Below are positions 7,327-16,704 of a stretch of 51,784 nt of DNA, in pieces. Within the stretch, counting starts at the first letter, position 1. The number at the start of each line of letters is the position of its first letter. Origin of the DNA: an uncultured Lentisphaeria bacterium (GTDB lineage Bacteria > Verrucomicrobiota > Lentisphaeria > Victivallales > UBA1829); NCBI GenBank assembly GCA_905197955.1, contig CAJKAR010000034.1, positions 1-51,784 of the forward strand. Reading direction: 5' to 3'. The position numbers and the translations under genes are program-made. Below the pieces are notes generated by a model that was given only the letters and a program-made list of their open reading frames with translations, searched no databases and had not been told where the DNA came from.

Positions 7327-8402
7327 TGGAATACTTGAATCGTCTACTGCTGAAAGGCAATGAAGCGGTCATCTACGGAGCTCTCCTTGCAGGATGCGAT
7401 GCCTTTTACGGATATCCGATCACGCCGGCAAGCGAAGTTGCCCATACCTCTGCCGCGCTTTTTCCGAAACTGAACCGCACATTTCTGCAGGCGGAATCGG
7501 AAATCAGCGCCATTAACATGGTCATCGGCGCCAGCGCCGCGGGGAAACGGGTCATGACGGGAAGTTCCGGACTGGGAATCAGTCTGAAACAGGAGGCGGT
7601 CAGCTATCTGGCAGCCTTCGAACTTCCGGCAGTCATTGTTGACATTATGCGCGGCGGTCCCGGACTCGGCAACATCAGTCCGGAACAGACCGACTACTTC
7701 CAGGTGGTGAAAGGCGGAGGACACGGAGCCTACCGCTGTCTGGTGTTCACGCCGGAGTCCGTACAGGAAATGTGCGACGCCGGATACAATGCCTTCGCCC
7801 TCTGCGAAAAATACCGGATGCCCGGTTACATTCTTGCCGATGGAGTCATCGGCCAGATGATGGAATCGGTCACTCTGCCGGAACCGACCACGTATGTCTA
7901 CGATCCGGAATGGAAGATCACAAACAAGGTCAACGGCGAAGCCAACTATCTTACGACGATCTATCTGGAAAATGACGATCTGGAGCGCCGAAACAATCTG
8001 CTCCAGGAGAAGTACAGACTGGTCCAGGAGAACGAGCAGTCCGCAGAGGAATACTTCACGGAAGACGCCGAACTGGTCATGGTTGCCTATGGCATCTCCG
8101 CCCGGATTGCCCGGACCGCGGTCCGGAGACTGCGCGAACAGGGATACAAAGTCGGAATGCTGCGTCCGAAAATGGTGTTCCCGTTCCCCGAACGCGCATT
8201 GAAAAAAATTGTCCGGGAAGGAAAGACAAAGGCGTTCCTCTGCATCGAACTGAGTCCGGGGCAGATGATCGAGGATGTCAAACTGGCGATCGACTGCAAA
8301 CTTCCGGTTCATCTGGCGTACCGGCTCGGAGGCAACATTCCGTCCGTAGCGGAGATCTGTGAGAAGGCCGTTGCCATCATCAACGCGAAGGGAGGATGCT
8401 GA
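7323..8402 (+). CDS. vorB: 2-oxoacid:ferredoxin oxidoreductase alpha subunit (VorB/KorA type)
   Basis: The 359-residue alpha subunit provides the pyrimidine-binding domain (about 5-190) with GNEAVIYGALLAGCDAFYGY, the PITPASE motif and the conserved glutamate in QAESEISA. It continues into the transketolase C-terminal-like domain (about 250-350). The complex oxidatively decarboxylates a 2-oxoacid to acyl-CoA and reduces ferredoxin, as in anaerobes. The closest family by memory is VorB (branched-chain 2-oxoacids). KorA (2-oxoglutarate) cannot be excluded by eye. ATG at 7323 overlaps the ferredoxin stop; a second ATG follows directly. The stop at 8402 is just ahead of the beta-gamma gene. Confidence 0.92.
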   Translation: MMEYLNRLLLKGNEAVIYGALLAGCDAFYGYPITPASEVAHTSAALFPKLNRTFLQAESEISAINMVIGASAAGKRVMTGSSGLGISLKQEAVSYLAAFELPAVIVDIMRGGPGLGNISPEQTDYFQVVKGGGHGAYRCLVFTPESVQEMCDAGYNAFALCEKYRMPGYILADGVIGQMMESVTLPEPTTYVYDPEWKITNKVNGEANYLTTIYLENDDLERRNNLLQEKYRLVQENEQSAEEYFTEDAELVMVAYGISARIARTAVRRLREQGYKVGMLRPKMVFPFPERALKKIVREGKTKAFLCIELSPGQMIEDVKLAIDCKLPVHLAYRLGGNIPSVAEICEKAVAIINAKGGC

Positions 8403-8404
8403 TC

Positions 8405-9877
8405 ATGACGGAAGAACATGTAAAATTCGGAAAATCCAAAGTCTTTTTCGACACCTTCGAACGGCGTCCGGGTCCGATCAAGAAAAACATGCACTACTGT
8501 CCCGGATGCGGACATGGGATTCTGCACAAACTCATTGCCGAAGCGGTGGAGGATCAGGGGATTCAGGATAAGACCATCATCATAGCTCCGGTCGGCTGTG
8601 CGGTGTTCTCCTATTACTACTACAACTGCGGAGGCATTTCCGTACCGCATGGACGCGCGCCGGCGGTCGGAACCGGATTGTCGCGGGCGCTGCCGGATGA
8701 TTTTGTCATCTCCTATCAGGGAGACGGCGATCTGGCCGCCATCGGGCTCAATGAGTTTCTGCAGGCGGCGAACCGCGGCGAAAACATGAGCGTCTTCTTT
8801 GTCAACAACTCGACCTACGGAATGACCGGCGGACAGATGGCTCCCACCACTCTCCCCGGACAGAAAACGGTCACCAGTCCCAACGGAAGACAGATCGAAA
8901 ACGACGGCTATCCGATCAAGGTCTGTGAAATGGTCAATGCGCTCGCTGCTCCGGTCTACATCGAACGTGTGGCGCTGACCTCGACCGCAAAAATCATGCA
9001 GGCGCGGAAGGCGATCCGGAAAGCGGTGGCCAATCTGAAGGAGAAAAAAGGATTCTCGCTCGTAGAGATCCTCTCGCCCTGCCCGGTCAATTTGAAGATG
9101 AACGCGAAAACAATCAATACGTTCATTGACGAGCAGATGTCCCGTTACTTCCCGCTTGGCTGTTTCCGCGACAATGCGGAAAGCGCGGTCAAGCACTATG
9201 TCGAGCCGCCGATTCACGATCCGGAATCGGTGAAGAAGGTTCTCTTCCCGCCGAAACTCAACATCGGCGTGGCGTCGGATTTCAAAAACCAGTCGAAGAT
9301 TTTTGAGAACGAGCGGAGAATCAAAATCGCCGGATTCGGCGGACAGGGCATCCTGAGTCTCGGCATCATGCTGGCGACCATGGGAAAACTGCGGAACTTC
9401 AATGTCACCTGGCTTCCCTCCTACGGACCGGAACAGCGCGGAGGATCCGCGAACTGCTCCGTGATTCTCAGCCGGAATCTGATCGGTTCGCCGGTCATCG
9501 ACGACAACTGCAATCTGCTGATCGCCATGACCCAGGTCGCACTCGACAAATTCATGCACGAGCTGAAACCGAACGGGGTCCTGATTTACGACAGTTCCAC
9601 CATGCGGGTTCCGACCCATATTGCGGAAACCCATCCGGTTTTCGGCATCAAAGCGCTCGACATTGCTCTGAGTCTTGGAAGTCTCAAATGCGCGAACTCC
9701 GTCATCATGGGAGCTCTTTCCGCGATCCTCATCGACCGCTATCTGGAAGGGGCCGACAAGATGGACTTTGACCGTGCATTTGAAGAAGCCATCATCGACT
9801 GCTTCAATAAAAAGCCCGAAGTCATCAAACTGAACATCTGTGCCTTTTACGAAGGGAAAAAGGCGGTCCAGTTCTGA
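8405..9877 (+). CDS. 2-oxoacid:ferredoxin oxidoreductase beta-gamma fusion
   Basis: A single 490-residue chain joins two normally separate subunits. Residues 1 to about 285 are the TPP-binding beta subunit, with CPGCGHG at 32-38, the Mg/TPP motif GDGDLAAIG from 107 and NNSTYGMTGGQ from 134. Residues from about 306 to 490 are the gamma subunit, starting KIAGFGGQGILSLG and including PSYGPEQRGGSANC. With the ferredoxin and alpha genes upstream it completes one oxidoreductase. Start: ATG at 8405 with GGGAGG nine bases upstream; an in-frame ATG at 8396 overlaps that site. It is the last gene before a strong terminator. The fusion is in frame with no sign of a lost stop. Confidence 0.93.
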   Translation: MTEEHVKFGKSKVFFDTFERRPGPIKKNMHYCPGCGHGILHKLIAEAVEDQGIQDKTIIIAPVGCAVFSYYYYNCGGISVPHGRAPAVGTGLSRALPDDFVISYQGDGDLAAIGLNEFLQAANRGENMSVFFVNNSTYGMTGGQMAPTTLPGQKTVTSPNGRQIENDGYPIKVCEMVNALAAPVYIERVALTSTAKIMQARKAIRKAVANLKEKKGFSLVEILSPCPVNLKMNAKTINTFIDEQMSRYFPLGCFRDNAESAVKHYVEPPIHDPESVKKVLFPPKLNIGVASDFKNQSKIFENERRIKIAGFGGQGILSLGIMLATMGKLRNFNVTWLPSYGPEQRGGSANCSVILSRNLIGSPVIDDNCNLLIAMTQVALDKFMHELKPNGVLIYDSSTMRVPTHIAETHPVFGIKALDIALSLGSLKCANSVIMGALSAILIDRYLEGADKMDFDRAFEEAIIDCFNKKPEVIKLNICAFYEGKKAVQF

Positions 9878-9908
9878 CCACCGGAGGGAGTCCCTGCTCC
9901 GAATCTCC

Positions 9909-9950
9909 GCGTCCGGATAGAGAATAATCTTCTGTCCGGACGCTTTTTTT
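9909..9950 (+). terminator. Terminator of the coaD-2-oxoacid oxidoreductase operon
   Basis: A 9-bp perfect stem (9909-9917 with 9935-9943) is followed by seven T. It lies 32 bases after the fusion gene and just before the convergent comEC gene. Confidence 0.9.
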
Positions 9951-9952
9951 GC

Positions 9953-12130
9953 CTATTTCCGGGGGGATGACATCGACAACGGCAGAAGAAGGATGCGCTT
10001 TTCGGCGCTCAACGGAAGAAAAACGGAATGCAGCAAACGTCCGGATTTCAGGACTTCCAGAAAGATCCCGCCCTCCGGCAGATTTTTCAGAACCACTTCC
10101 AGTCCTTTCCACGGTCCGCCGCATTGAAAGCGGGAACTCGCCTTGCTGATTTCCGCCTCTGTCAATGCGGAATAGCGGGTATGGAAAATTCCCTGTTCCG
10201 CAGCGGTCAGCAAAGTTCTCCTGGCATAGACGGCGTTGGCTCTCGGCGGGGTCGGAACGACAAGCACGCGGACATCCTGCATGCGCAGAAAGGAAGGCGC
10301 CCCCTCGCAGTTCTCCTTTCGCGACGCCTCGAAAAACAGCTCATCGACCTGCATGATTCCCCGTGTCCGCAGATAGGAAACCGCTCCGCGCGCCGATTCA
10401 TAATCCGGAGCATTCACGACAAAAGCTCTGGATGCCGCAGGTGCCGTCAGAATCAGCATCGGACGTGTTCCGCCGCCGCTGAGAACCAGCAGTTCCGGCG
10501 GCAACCCCTTCGGCAGCATCAATGAAACAAACAGCAGAAAACTCAGTGCAATTCCGCAGAACACGAACCATTTCCGTCTCTTCACGATCAGCAGCATCCC
10601 AAGCAGAATCAGAAAAAGAAGAGCCAGCCACCACGGCGAACGCTCCGTATACACGAACCCGCCCTCCCCGAACAGACGCGAAAGCGCTTTGATACTGTAC
10701 AGCAGCGGATCCATCAGAACTCCGCAGAGCCACAGGACGCCCGGCACCCAGCAGAACAGCACTCCGAATACAAACACCGCAAAACAGAGCCATGCAAACG
10801 GAGACATCAGCAGATACGCCGGCACCGCACACGGTGAAAACAATCCCTGATGCACCATCGAAACAGCAAAACTGCTCAAATACGCCACCAGCGACCCCGC
10901 AACACTCATGGAGAAAAAAGCGATCATCCAGCGGCGGACGCGCGAAATTCCGTTCACCGAATACTTCCATCGCGCCATCATCGCAAAACGGAGTCCCGAA
11001 ATAAAATCCGAACTCAGCAGCAGGAACAATACGCAGAGAAACGAAAACTGAAATCCGATGTCCAGCGGAACCGCCGGATTCCAGAGCATCAGCAAAACCG
11101 CGGCAAACGCAATCGTGTTCAGCGGATTCGTTCTCAGCAGAAACGCACGGAGAATGCACCAGACGGCAAACATCACAAAGGCCCGGAACGCCGGACCCTG
11201 CATTCCCGTCGACACCGCGTACACAAACACCGGAACCAGCACCAGAAACCAGCGGACCGCAAACGGAAAAAAGCGCAGAAACAAAATCAGAACGCTGAAA
11301 AAAAGCCCTACATGCAGTCCGCTGACCGACAGCACATGAATCGTTCCGCTGCGCAGGAAGTCATCGCGGGTCTGCGGGTCGATCCCCTGTTTCATCCCGA
11401 ACAGAAGCGCCGAGGCCATCGCTTTCGCCTCCTCATGGCGCATCCCCTTTCCGAATCCCTCCAGCAGGAATCCCCGGAATTCATACAGATGCCGCATCGG
11501 AGATGCATCCTTCCACACCAGCTCCGCGCTGTCCGCAACAAAGGTATAACGGATTCCGCGCACACGGGCATAACTTTCATAATCAAACGCTCCGGGAAGC
11601 GGCAGCACTTCGATTCTGCGGAAAAATCCCGTCAGCCGAACCCTGTCCCCGTATCCGGGCGAGAAGTCCATTTTCCGCGGAAGACGCAGAAAAACTCTTC
11701 CATGAGTCTCTCTCCACCCATCATCCGGAGTATAGCGGAAACGCCCCACCACCCCGACAATGTTTGAAGGCGCATTCCTCAACCACATCGGAGAACCGCC
11801 GCAAAGCGAAGGATCATTCAACGTTACTTCGATCTGCGCGCCGACAGCTCGTCTTTCATGCAGAAACGATTCAACCCCTCTCTCTTGTACCGACGTCCAG
11901 AACAGAATCGATGCGCAGACCAGAAACGACGGCAGAACAAATTTGATCAGTGCCTCTCTGCTCCCGAACAGGAACCACGCGACAAGCACCCCCGGCACCA
12001 TCGCAAGAAACAACGCGGAAAGCGGAACCCCCCCGTTCAAAAGCCAGAGAAGCGATGCGTTCAGAATTCCGGCGACAGCCACAAAACAGGGATATCCGGA
12101 AGCAAACTGCCGAAGCGGAGGTCTCCTCAT
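9953..12130 (-). CDS. comEC: ComEC/Rec2-family DNA internalisation protein
   Basis: The 725-residue membrane protein belongs to the ComEC family, the channel that brings single-stranded DNA across the inner membrane during natural transformation. An N-terminal hydrophobic region precedes a soluble DUF4131-like domain (about 90-210). The competence domain follows, with SGTIHVLSVSGLHVGLFFSV and GMQGPAFRAFVMF and many membrane helices (about 220-530). The C-terminal part is soluble but lacks an obvious metallo-beta-lactamase HxHxDH motif. Start: ATG at 12130, which overlaps the kinase stop by ATGA; a GTG two codons upstream is possible. It is the last gene of a three-gene minus-strand group. Confidence 0.92.
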   Translation of the reverse strand: MRRPPLRQFASGYPCFVAVAGILNASLLWLLNGGVPLSALFLAMVPGVLVAWFLFGSREALIKFVLPSFLVCASILFWTSVQERGVESFLHERRAVGAQIEVTLNDPSLCGGSPMWLRNAPSNIVGVVGRFRYTPDDGWRETHGRVFLRLPRKMDFSPGYGDRVRLTGFFRRIEVLPLPGAFDYESYARVRGIRYTFVADSAELVWKDASPMRHLYEFRGFLLEGFGKGMRHEEAKAMASALLFGMKQGIDPQTRDDFLRSGTIHVLSVSGLHVGLFFSVLILFLRFFPFAVRWFLVLVPVFVYAVSTGMQGPAFRAFVMFAVWCILRAFLLRTNPLNTIAFAAVLLMLWNPAVPLDIGFQFSFLCVLFLLLSSDFISGLRFAMMARWKYSVNGISRVRRWMIAFFSMSVAGSLVAYLSSFAVSMVHQGLFSPCAVPAYLLMSPFAWLCFAVFVFGVLFCWVPGVLWLCGVLMDPLLYSIKALSRLFGEGGFVYTERSPWWLALLFLILLGMLLIVKRRKWFVFCGIALSFLLFVSLMLPKGLPPELLVLSGGGTRPMLILTAPAASRAFVVNAPDYESARGAVSYLRTRGIMQVDELFFEASRKENCEGAPSFLRMQDVRVLVVPTPPRANAVYARRTLLTAAEQGIFHTRYSALTEAEISKASSRFQCGGPWKGLEVVLKNLPEGGIFLEVLKSGRLLHSVFLPLSAEKRILLLPLSMSSPRK

Positions 12131-12948
12131 TTGCACGGAAAATATTTCTGCAACGCCGCTTCAATCGCAACGCCGGTCACACAGAGCGACGGCGAACAGG
12201 AGGAATACGCCCGGGCAAGAAGTCCGCAGATCTCCCGCAGATCCGGTTCATATCGGTCGCCGCGCAATTTCAGCACGCTGAGCACAGATGCCGTCAGGCG
12301 CGACAGATCCACCATCATCAGGCTCTGCGGCACGGATGACGGATAAATTCGAGCCCCGTCCAGATCCCACACACCGCAAGTACCATCCTTCCGGAAATAC
12401 ACATTTGCCAGTTTGAAATCCCGGTGGATCACATGCTGCAAATGAATGGATGCCAGCAGGCGTCCCGCTTTCTCCATGATCTCTGATACGCACGCCTTCG
12501 GATCCTTCGCATTCAGCAGGACATGATACGCTTCCGTGACATCCCGTTTCAGCTCATTGACAAGATATCCTCCCAGAAGGATCCGGCAGAAACGGCGCTC
12601 CCCGACCGCAAGAACCGCCGGAGTCTCAATTCCGGCACGAAAGAGCCGGTCCGCCGCACGCGCGGCCCGGAACGCACGCGCCGGACGGAACAGATAACGC
12701 AAAGTAAATTTCAATCCCTTGTTGTTGGTCCGTTTGGCAAACACAGTTCCGCATCCGGGCAGATCGCAGATGGCGGCTGTGGTGGATTTGGAGTCCTTCA
12801 GCTTTTTCCCGCTCCCGATCAGATGATCCAGCTGCGGCAGAGCCTTCCGGAACTCCTCTTCCCTGACGGATGCGGAAATCTGAAAGGAAAACCCTTTCTC
12901 TCTAATTTTTCCCGCGGCATAGCCCGGCTGTTCCTGATCCATCCCCAT
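12127..12948 (-). CDS. Kdo/WaaP-like lipopolysaccharide kinase family protein
   Basis: The 273-residue protein has a bacterial eukaryotic-like kinase fold of the lipopolysaccharide (Kdo/WaaP) kinase type. The catalytic loop HVIHRDFKLANVYF and the following VWDLDGARI (the metal-binding DxD equivalent of DFG) are clear. The N-terminal lobe has VFAKRTNNKGLKF, where the lysine is the likely ATP contact. Family members phosphorylate Kdo or heptose of the lipopolysaccharide core, so a role in outer-membrane glycolipid is likely. The acceptor here is unknown. It lies 10 bases after the esterase gene and overlaps comEC by four bases, which indicates one transcript. Confidence 0.85.
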   Translation of the reverse strand: MGMDQEQPGYAAGKIREKGFSFQISASVREEEFRKALPQLDHLIGSGKKLKDSKSTTAAICDLPGCGTVFAKRTNNKGLKFTLRYLFRPARAFRAARAADRLFRAGIETPAVLAVGERRFCRILLGGYLVNELKRDVTEAYHVLLNAKDPKACVSEIMEKAGRLLASIHLQHVIHRDFKLANVYFRKDGTCGVWDLDGARIYPSSVPQSLMMVDLSRLTASVLSVLKLRGDRYEPDLREICGLLARAYSSCSPSLCVTGVAIEAALQKYFPCK

Positions 12949-12958
12949 GAGACGCCTC

Positions 12959-14170
12959 TTATTTCAAGTTCCGCATAACAAAACGATCCAGAGCGGTCCG
13001 CACGCACTCCAGAGTCTCGTGCCCCATCTGATAATGCAGCGAAAGTTCCTTTTTCTCAGAAGGACAGCTGTTGTACACCGCCATCACGCCATCCGCCTTG
13101 CAGACATTGTCAATCAGTCCGGCAATCACCATCACCGGAATCCGCAGACGCGACGCGAAACTGCAGTTGTCAAAATAGGGCAGAGTTTTCTGATACGCCG
13201 CTTTCTTTTCCGACCTGCATGGCATCGCCCCCTGACACGGCCAGCCGCCGTTGAACATATCCGATCCCGCCGGAATCCACGATGCCAGCGCGCTCACCCG
13301 CGAATCCAGATACGCTCCGGCAAACGACTGCCACGCCCCCTGACTTCCTCCATACACAAACAGATTGCGTCCATCCCATTCCGGCAGCGACGCCACCGCC
13401 TCGATCGCCCGCTTCATCCGCAGGAACATACCCAGCGCATATACCTGTTCCGGATCCCCCGAATCAAATCCTCTTGCGGGATAATTGAACAAAGCGCCTT
13501 CCGACAAGGTCCGATAATAAGAAGGCTCCTGTCCGTTTTCGATCCCGTGAGCGTTGATGTCGAGCGCCAGGAACCCGCGCACCGCCCAGTACTGGGCGGT
13601 TCCGACTCCAGCGGACCGCACTCCGGCACCCTGCGGCACAATGATCGCGGGAAGTTTCCCTTTTCTTTCCGAAGGACGCAGCAGTTCTCCCCGAACAGGC
13701 GCTCCCAGACAATCCGCACTCAAATCAAACGCCTCGATCTCCGGCCCCGAAGAGGTCAGAAGCTGAAGATTCAAATCCAAAGGGACTCCCGAAAGACGCT
13801 CCTTCTGACGGTTCCAGAATTCATCAAAATCCGCCGGCACCGGCAGAGAAGGTGTCAGACGATCCGCCGCGACCAGCACCCCGATCTCCTGGCAGAACGC
13901 CTCCCCCTCCTCCGAAACAAAGCGGAACACGCATTTCAGATACGCAGGCTCCGGCGAAGAACAACTCATAAACGGAACCCGGTTCTCCAGTCGGATCACG
14001 CCTTCCTGGATCCGTTCCGTCAGATTCCGGTAGAGCGTCCAGCGGACCTCTCCCCGGAACAGCGGAGTATCGTTGCAGTAAACGGTCGGGAAAAAGAAAA
14101 CTTTTTCATTGACCGCCGCCATTCCCTCCTGATGAGAGCCGGTCACGGTCATTCGATAGGTATTCGACAT
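12959..14170 (-). CDS. Acetyl-xylan esterase-like (AXE1 family) alpha/beta hydrolase
   Basis: The 403-residue protein matches the AXE1 family (acetyl xylan esterase / cephalosporin-C deacetylase). The N-terminal third is a beta-rich domain. The alpha/beta hydrolase follows, with PADFDEFWNRQ, typical of the family, the nucleophile elbow GGSQGAW (Ser276), GLIDNVC as the probable acid site and GHE near the C-terminus with the catalytic His. It likely removes acetyl groups from sugars. No signal peptide is seen, so it probably acts in the cytoplasm. Start: ATG at 14170 with GGAG eight bases upstream; an in-frame start 81 bases further out has less support. Confidence 0.88.
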   Translation of the reverse strand: MSNTYRMTVTGSHQEGMAAVNEKVFFFPTVYCNDTPLFRGEVRWTLYRNLTERIQEGVIRLENRVPFMSCSSPEPAYLKCVFRFVSEEGEAFCQEIGVLVAADRLTPSLPVPADFDEFWNRQKERLSGVPLDLNLQLLTSSGPEIEAFDLSADCLGAPVRGELLRPSERKGKLPAIIVPQGAGVRSAGVGTAQYWAVRGFLALDINAHGIENGQEPSYYRTLSEGALFNYPARGFDSGDPEQVYALGMFLRMKRAIEAVASLPEWDGRNLFVYGGSQGAWQSFAGAYLDSRVSALASWIPAGSDMFNGGWPCQGAMPCRSEKKAAYQKTLPYFDNCSFASRLRIPVMVIAGLIDNVCKADGVMAVYNSCPSEKKELSLHYQMGHETLECVRTALDRFVMRNLK

Positions 14171-14213
14171 TGAAACATCTCCGGTTTTTCTGTAAAAACT
14201 CAATCCAGAAGAC

Positions 14214-14241
14214 AATGTATCGGGAAGTAGAGAAAATGCAA
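14214..14241 (-). promoter_or_regulatory. Possible promoter of esterase-kinase-comEC operon
   Basis: On the minus strand TTGCAT (14241-14236) is followed after 16 bases by TACATT (14219-14214). It lies between the upstream terminator and the esterase start. The boxes are only moderately close to consensus. Confidence 0.35.
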
Positions 14242-14250
14242 ATGAAAACA

Positions 14251-14279
14251 AAAAAAAGGCGCCATACGGCGCCTTTTTT
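14251..14279 (-). terminator. V-ATPase operon terminator (bidirectional form)
   Basis: GGCGCC arms (14258-14263, 14268-14273) with a four-base loop are flanked by seven A on the left and six T on the right. Read on the minus strand this ends the atpK transcript, 17 bases after its stop. Confidence 0.88.
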
Positions 14280-14295
14280 CGTCAGCTTCTCCGGA

Positions 14296-14820
14296 TTAGA
14301 AGGAGCTGAGAAGAACGATCGCAAAAGCCATCACGAAGATTGCAACCGTTTCCACAATACCGAGAACCATCAGCTGGTTGGTAAAGCCTTTTCCCGTTTC
14401 AGCAAACGCATCCGCGGCGGCTGCGGCGGCAAGTCCCTGCCAGAGAGCGGAAACACCCATCGCGATACCGGAAAGGATACCGACCATCATGTATACATAC
14501 CAGCTTCCAGCCTTCGAAAGATCAGCCCCCATGATGATGAACATGATAATCATACCATAGATCGTCTGGGAAAGCGGAGCTCCAGCGAAAATGAGGAGCT
14601 GGAACGGAGCGGGCTTATTCTGCGCATAGCATTTTTTCCATGCGCCGATTGCCGCGCATCCTGCGGCACCGCAACCGTAGGCGGAACCGATCGCGGCGAA
14701 TCCGATTGACGAGAAAGCGGCTGCGAAAACAAGCGCCTTCTGAATGAAATCAGCAACAACGGGGGCGGCCTGCTGTGCTGCGGCTGCGGCGTCTGCCGCC
14801 TGTGCGAGAACCATACTCAT
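14296..14820 (-). CDS. atpK: V-type ATP synthase subunit K (rotor ring proteolipid)
   Basis: The 174-residue integral membrane protein is a duplicated proteolipid with four transmembrane helices. It forms the ion-translocating rotor ring. The first repeat has IGSAYGCGAAG and PLSQTIYG. The second has ALWQG and IVETVAIFVM with the ion-binding Glu. A Gln in the first repeat, a Gln in the third helix and the Glu resemble the ligands of the Enterococcus hirae Na+ ring. Na+ coupling is therefore possible but not proven by sequence. An Ala-rich N-terminus precedes the first helix. It is the last gene of the seven-gene operon, 24 bases after atpI. Confidence 0.95.
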   Translation of the reverse strand: MSMVLAQAADAAAAAQQAAPVVADFIQKALVFAAAFSSIGFAAIGSAYGCGAAGCAAIGAWKKCYAQNKPAPFQLLIFAGAPLSQTIYGMIIMFIIMGADLSKAGSWYVYMMVGILSGIAMGVSALWQGLAAAAAADAFAETGKGFTNQLMVLGIVETVAIFVMAFAIVLLSSF

Positions 14821-14844
14821 TTCTTTACATCTCCTGTGTTTGTT

Positions 14845-16704
14845 TTATTTTGGTGATTGATTTGTTGTATTTTTCTTGTTTCTGGCAAACGGTTTGTAAC
14901 GAATTCCGCCCCACTGCATTTCCATGTGGTTCGAGAATTCCAGAGTATTCAGTCGGATCGCATGCACAAGCACGCCGAGGAAGCCGAGCGCAATATTCAG
15001 AATGTGTCCGAACACCGCAATCAGAATCAGCCCCAGAAGTCCGATGACATACAAACTGGACGGCAGTGCTCCAAGCACCATTCCGCCCATCTTGTTAAAG
15101 TTTTCCGCAATGTACGTTCCCGAAAGTCCGACCGCGAACAGACGGATGTACGAAAGCACATCCACAAAACTTCCGATCAGCGCAAACGGCAGATTCAGCG
15201 CGGCCTCCGCGGAAATCGTTCCGACAATCAGCACCACCCCGATCCCGTAAAACCAGAACGCAAACTGCGGAAAGGTTCCGGGAAACACAATCAGGTTCAC
15301 CGCCGTGAAGAAGTTCCCCCAGATCAGCAGTGCCCAGCCGAGATTCCCCAGTGCACGCCAGCTCTTCCGCAGATCGGAAATCGTCTTGAACAGACGCGCC
15401 GCCGAAAGCTGAAGCGCCGCCAGCAGGAAGCAGAGCCATTGAATAAACTTGTCTTTGATTCCGCTCATGCTCTTGAGCTGCAGTTTCTCCGCCAGTTCAC
15501 AGGCAAGCGGACTGTTCGCCGGATCCGCCAGGAAATTCATCCCGCGCATCCACTCCGGCAGCACACTCCGCGGCACCCCGAACCAGGAACCGTTCAGCCA
15601 GCCCCAGATCAGAGATGTGCACGACAGCATCAGAAAGAGATTCAACGGCAGACGCGCCGCCTCTTTCCCTTTGCAGACCGTGAACTTGCATGCAAGTGCC
15701 ACGGCAATAAAGAGCACTCCGTATCCGGCATCCCCGATCAGCATTCCGAAGAAAATCGGGAAGAAGATCAGGAAAAATAGATTCACATCGCTCTCCCGGT
15801 ATCCCGGAGTCACGCCGATGAAGTCGAACAGCGGATCCATAATATCAAGCCATTTCGGCTTCCGGATGCAGGTGGGAACATTCGGATCATCGAGTTCCGG
15901 ATCGGTAATCAGCAGTGCCCAGCCTTCCTTCCGGGCCGCCTCGCGCAGACGATCCACGCAATCCACGGGCACATATCCGGAAAGATACGAAATCGCGCCG
16001 CTGACCTCCATGCCGTCACGATTTTCCGCGAATTCGAGTTTCTCCTCCACATCCGCTTTGTACTGGCGGACAGCAGGCAGAGACGCGGCAAGGGAATTCA
16101 ATTCCTCCTCCAGCTGCGCCAGATGCTCCTCCTGAGCGTGCAACTTGTTTTCCAGTTTGGAAAGCGGCATTTCCGGAAGCGAAACGACCGTGAAATTCTT
16201 CAGATCGATTTTTTCCCGGGAAATCAGCACAAAATACGCAAGAGTCGCATCTTTGGAGATCACGGTCATGGATGCGCCTTCCGGTGGCTCCGGAATACTT
16301 TTCACGGACGACGTGCAGAGCGAAACAAACACGCCTTCCGATTCCAGAGCACGGATCTGTTTCGGAGAGAAATTTCCCCACGGACGGACCCGTTCCAGTT
16401 CCTTGTTCAGCGCATCGCGTGATTTTTCCGTGGCGGAGATATCGTCCAGAATCGCATTGACCCGTTCGACGACCTTTTCCGCATTCTGTTCCTTTGCGTC
16501 CGTTTTCTCCGGCTTTCGCTCCAGAAGAGCAAGTCCGGCGCGGTTGATCGCCGCAAGACGCCCCGTAAGAGCGCCGACATCTTCCGTATCGGCATTTTTC
16601 AGCACGGAAACATGCATGATCGAAAGATCACGAAGCGCTTCCAGAGCCCGGACCTTTTGGGAATCCAGACACAGAAGCGTGACTTTTTTCATTTCCACTA
16701 TCAT
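14845..16704 (-). CDS. atpI: V-type ATP synthase subunit I
   Basis: The 619-residue subunit I (equivalent of the eukaryotic a subunit) has a soluble N-terminal half with coiled-coil segments (about 1-320), which forms the stator arm contact. Its membrane half (about 330-600) contains FFPIFFGMLIGDAGYGV and the helix SYIRLFAVGLSG, whose Arg faces the ring Glu. Start: ATG at 16704, which overlaps the atpD stop by ATGA. An in-frame start 35 codons earlier lies inside atpD and is rejected. It forms the ion half-channels with subunit K. Confidence 0.95.
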   Translation of the reverse strand: MIVEMKKVTLLCLDSQKVRALEALRDLSIMHVSVLKNADTEDVGALTGRLAAINRAGLALLERKPEKTDAKEQNAEKVVERVNAILDDISATEKSRDALNKELERVRPWGNFSPKQIRALESEGVFVSLCTSSVKSIPEPPEGASMTVISKDATLAYFVLISREKIDLKNFTVVSLPEMPLSKLENKLHAQEEHLAQLEEELNSLAASLPAVRQYKADVEEKLEFAENRDGMEVSGAISYLSGYVPVDCVDRLREAARKEGWALLITDPELDDPNVPTCIRKPKWLDIMDPLFDFIGVTPGYRESDVNLFFLIFFPIFFGMLIGDAGYGVLFIAVALACKFTVCKGKEAARLPLNLFLMLSCTSLIWGWLNGSWFGVPRSVLPEWMRGMNFLADPANSPLACELAEKLQLKSMSGIKDKFIQWLCFLLAALQLSAARLFKTISDLRKSWRALGNLGWALLIWGNFFTAVNLIVFPGTFPQFAFWFYGIGVVLIVGTISAEAALNLPFALIGSFVDVLSYIRLFAVGLSGTYIAENFNKMGGMVLGALPSSLYVIGLLGLILIAVFGHILNIALGFLGVLVHAIRLNTLEFSNHMEMQWGGIRYKPFARNKKNTTNQSPK

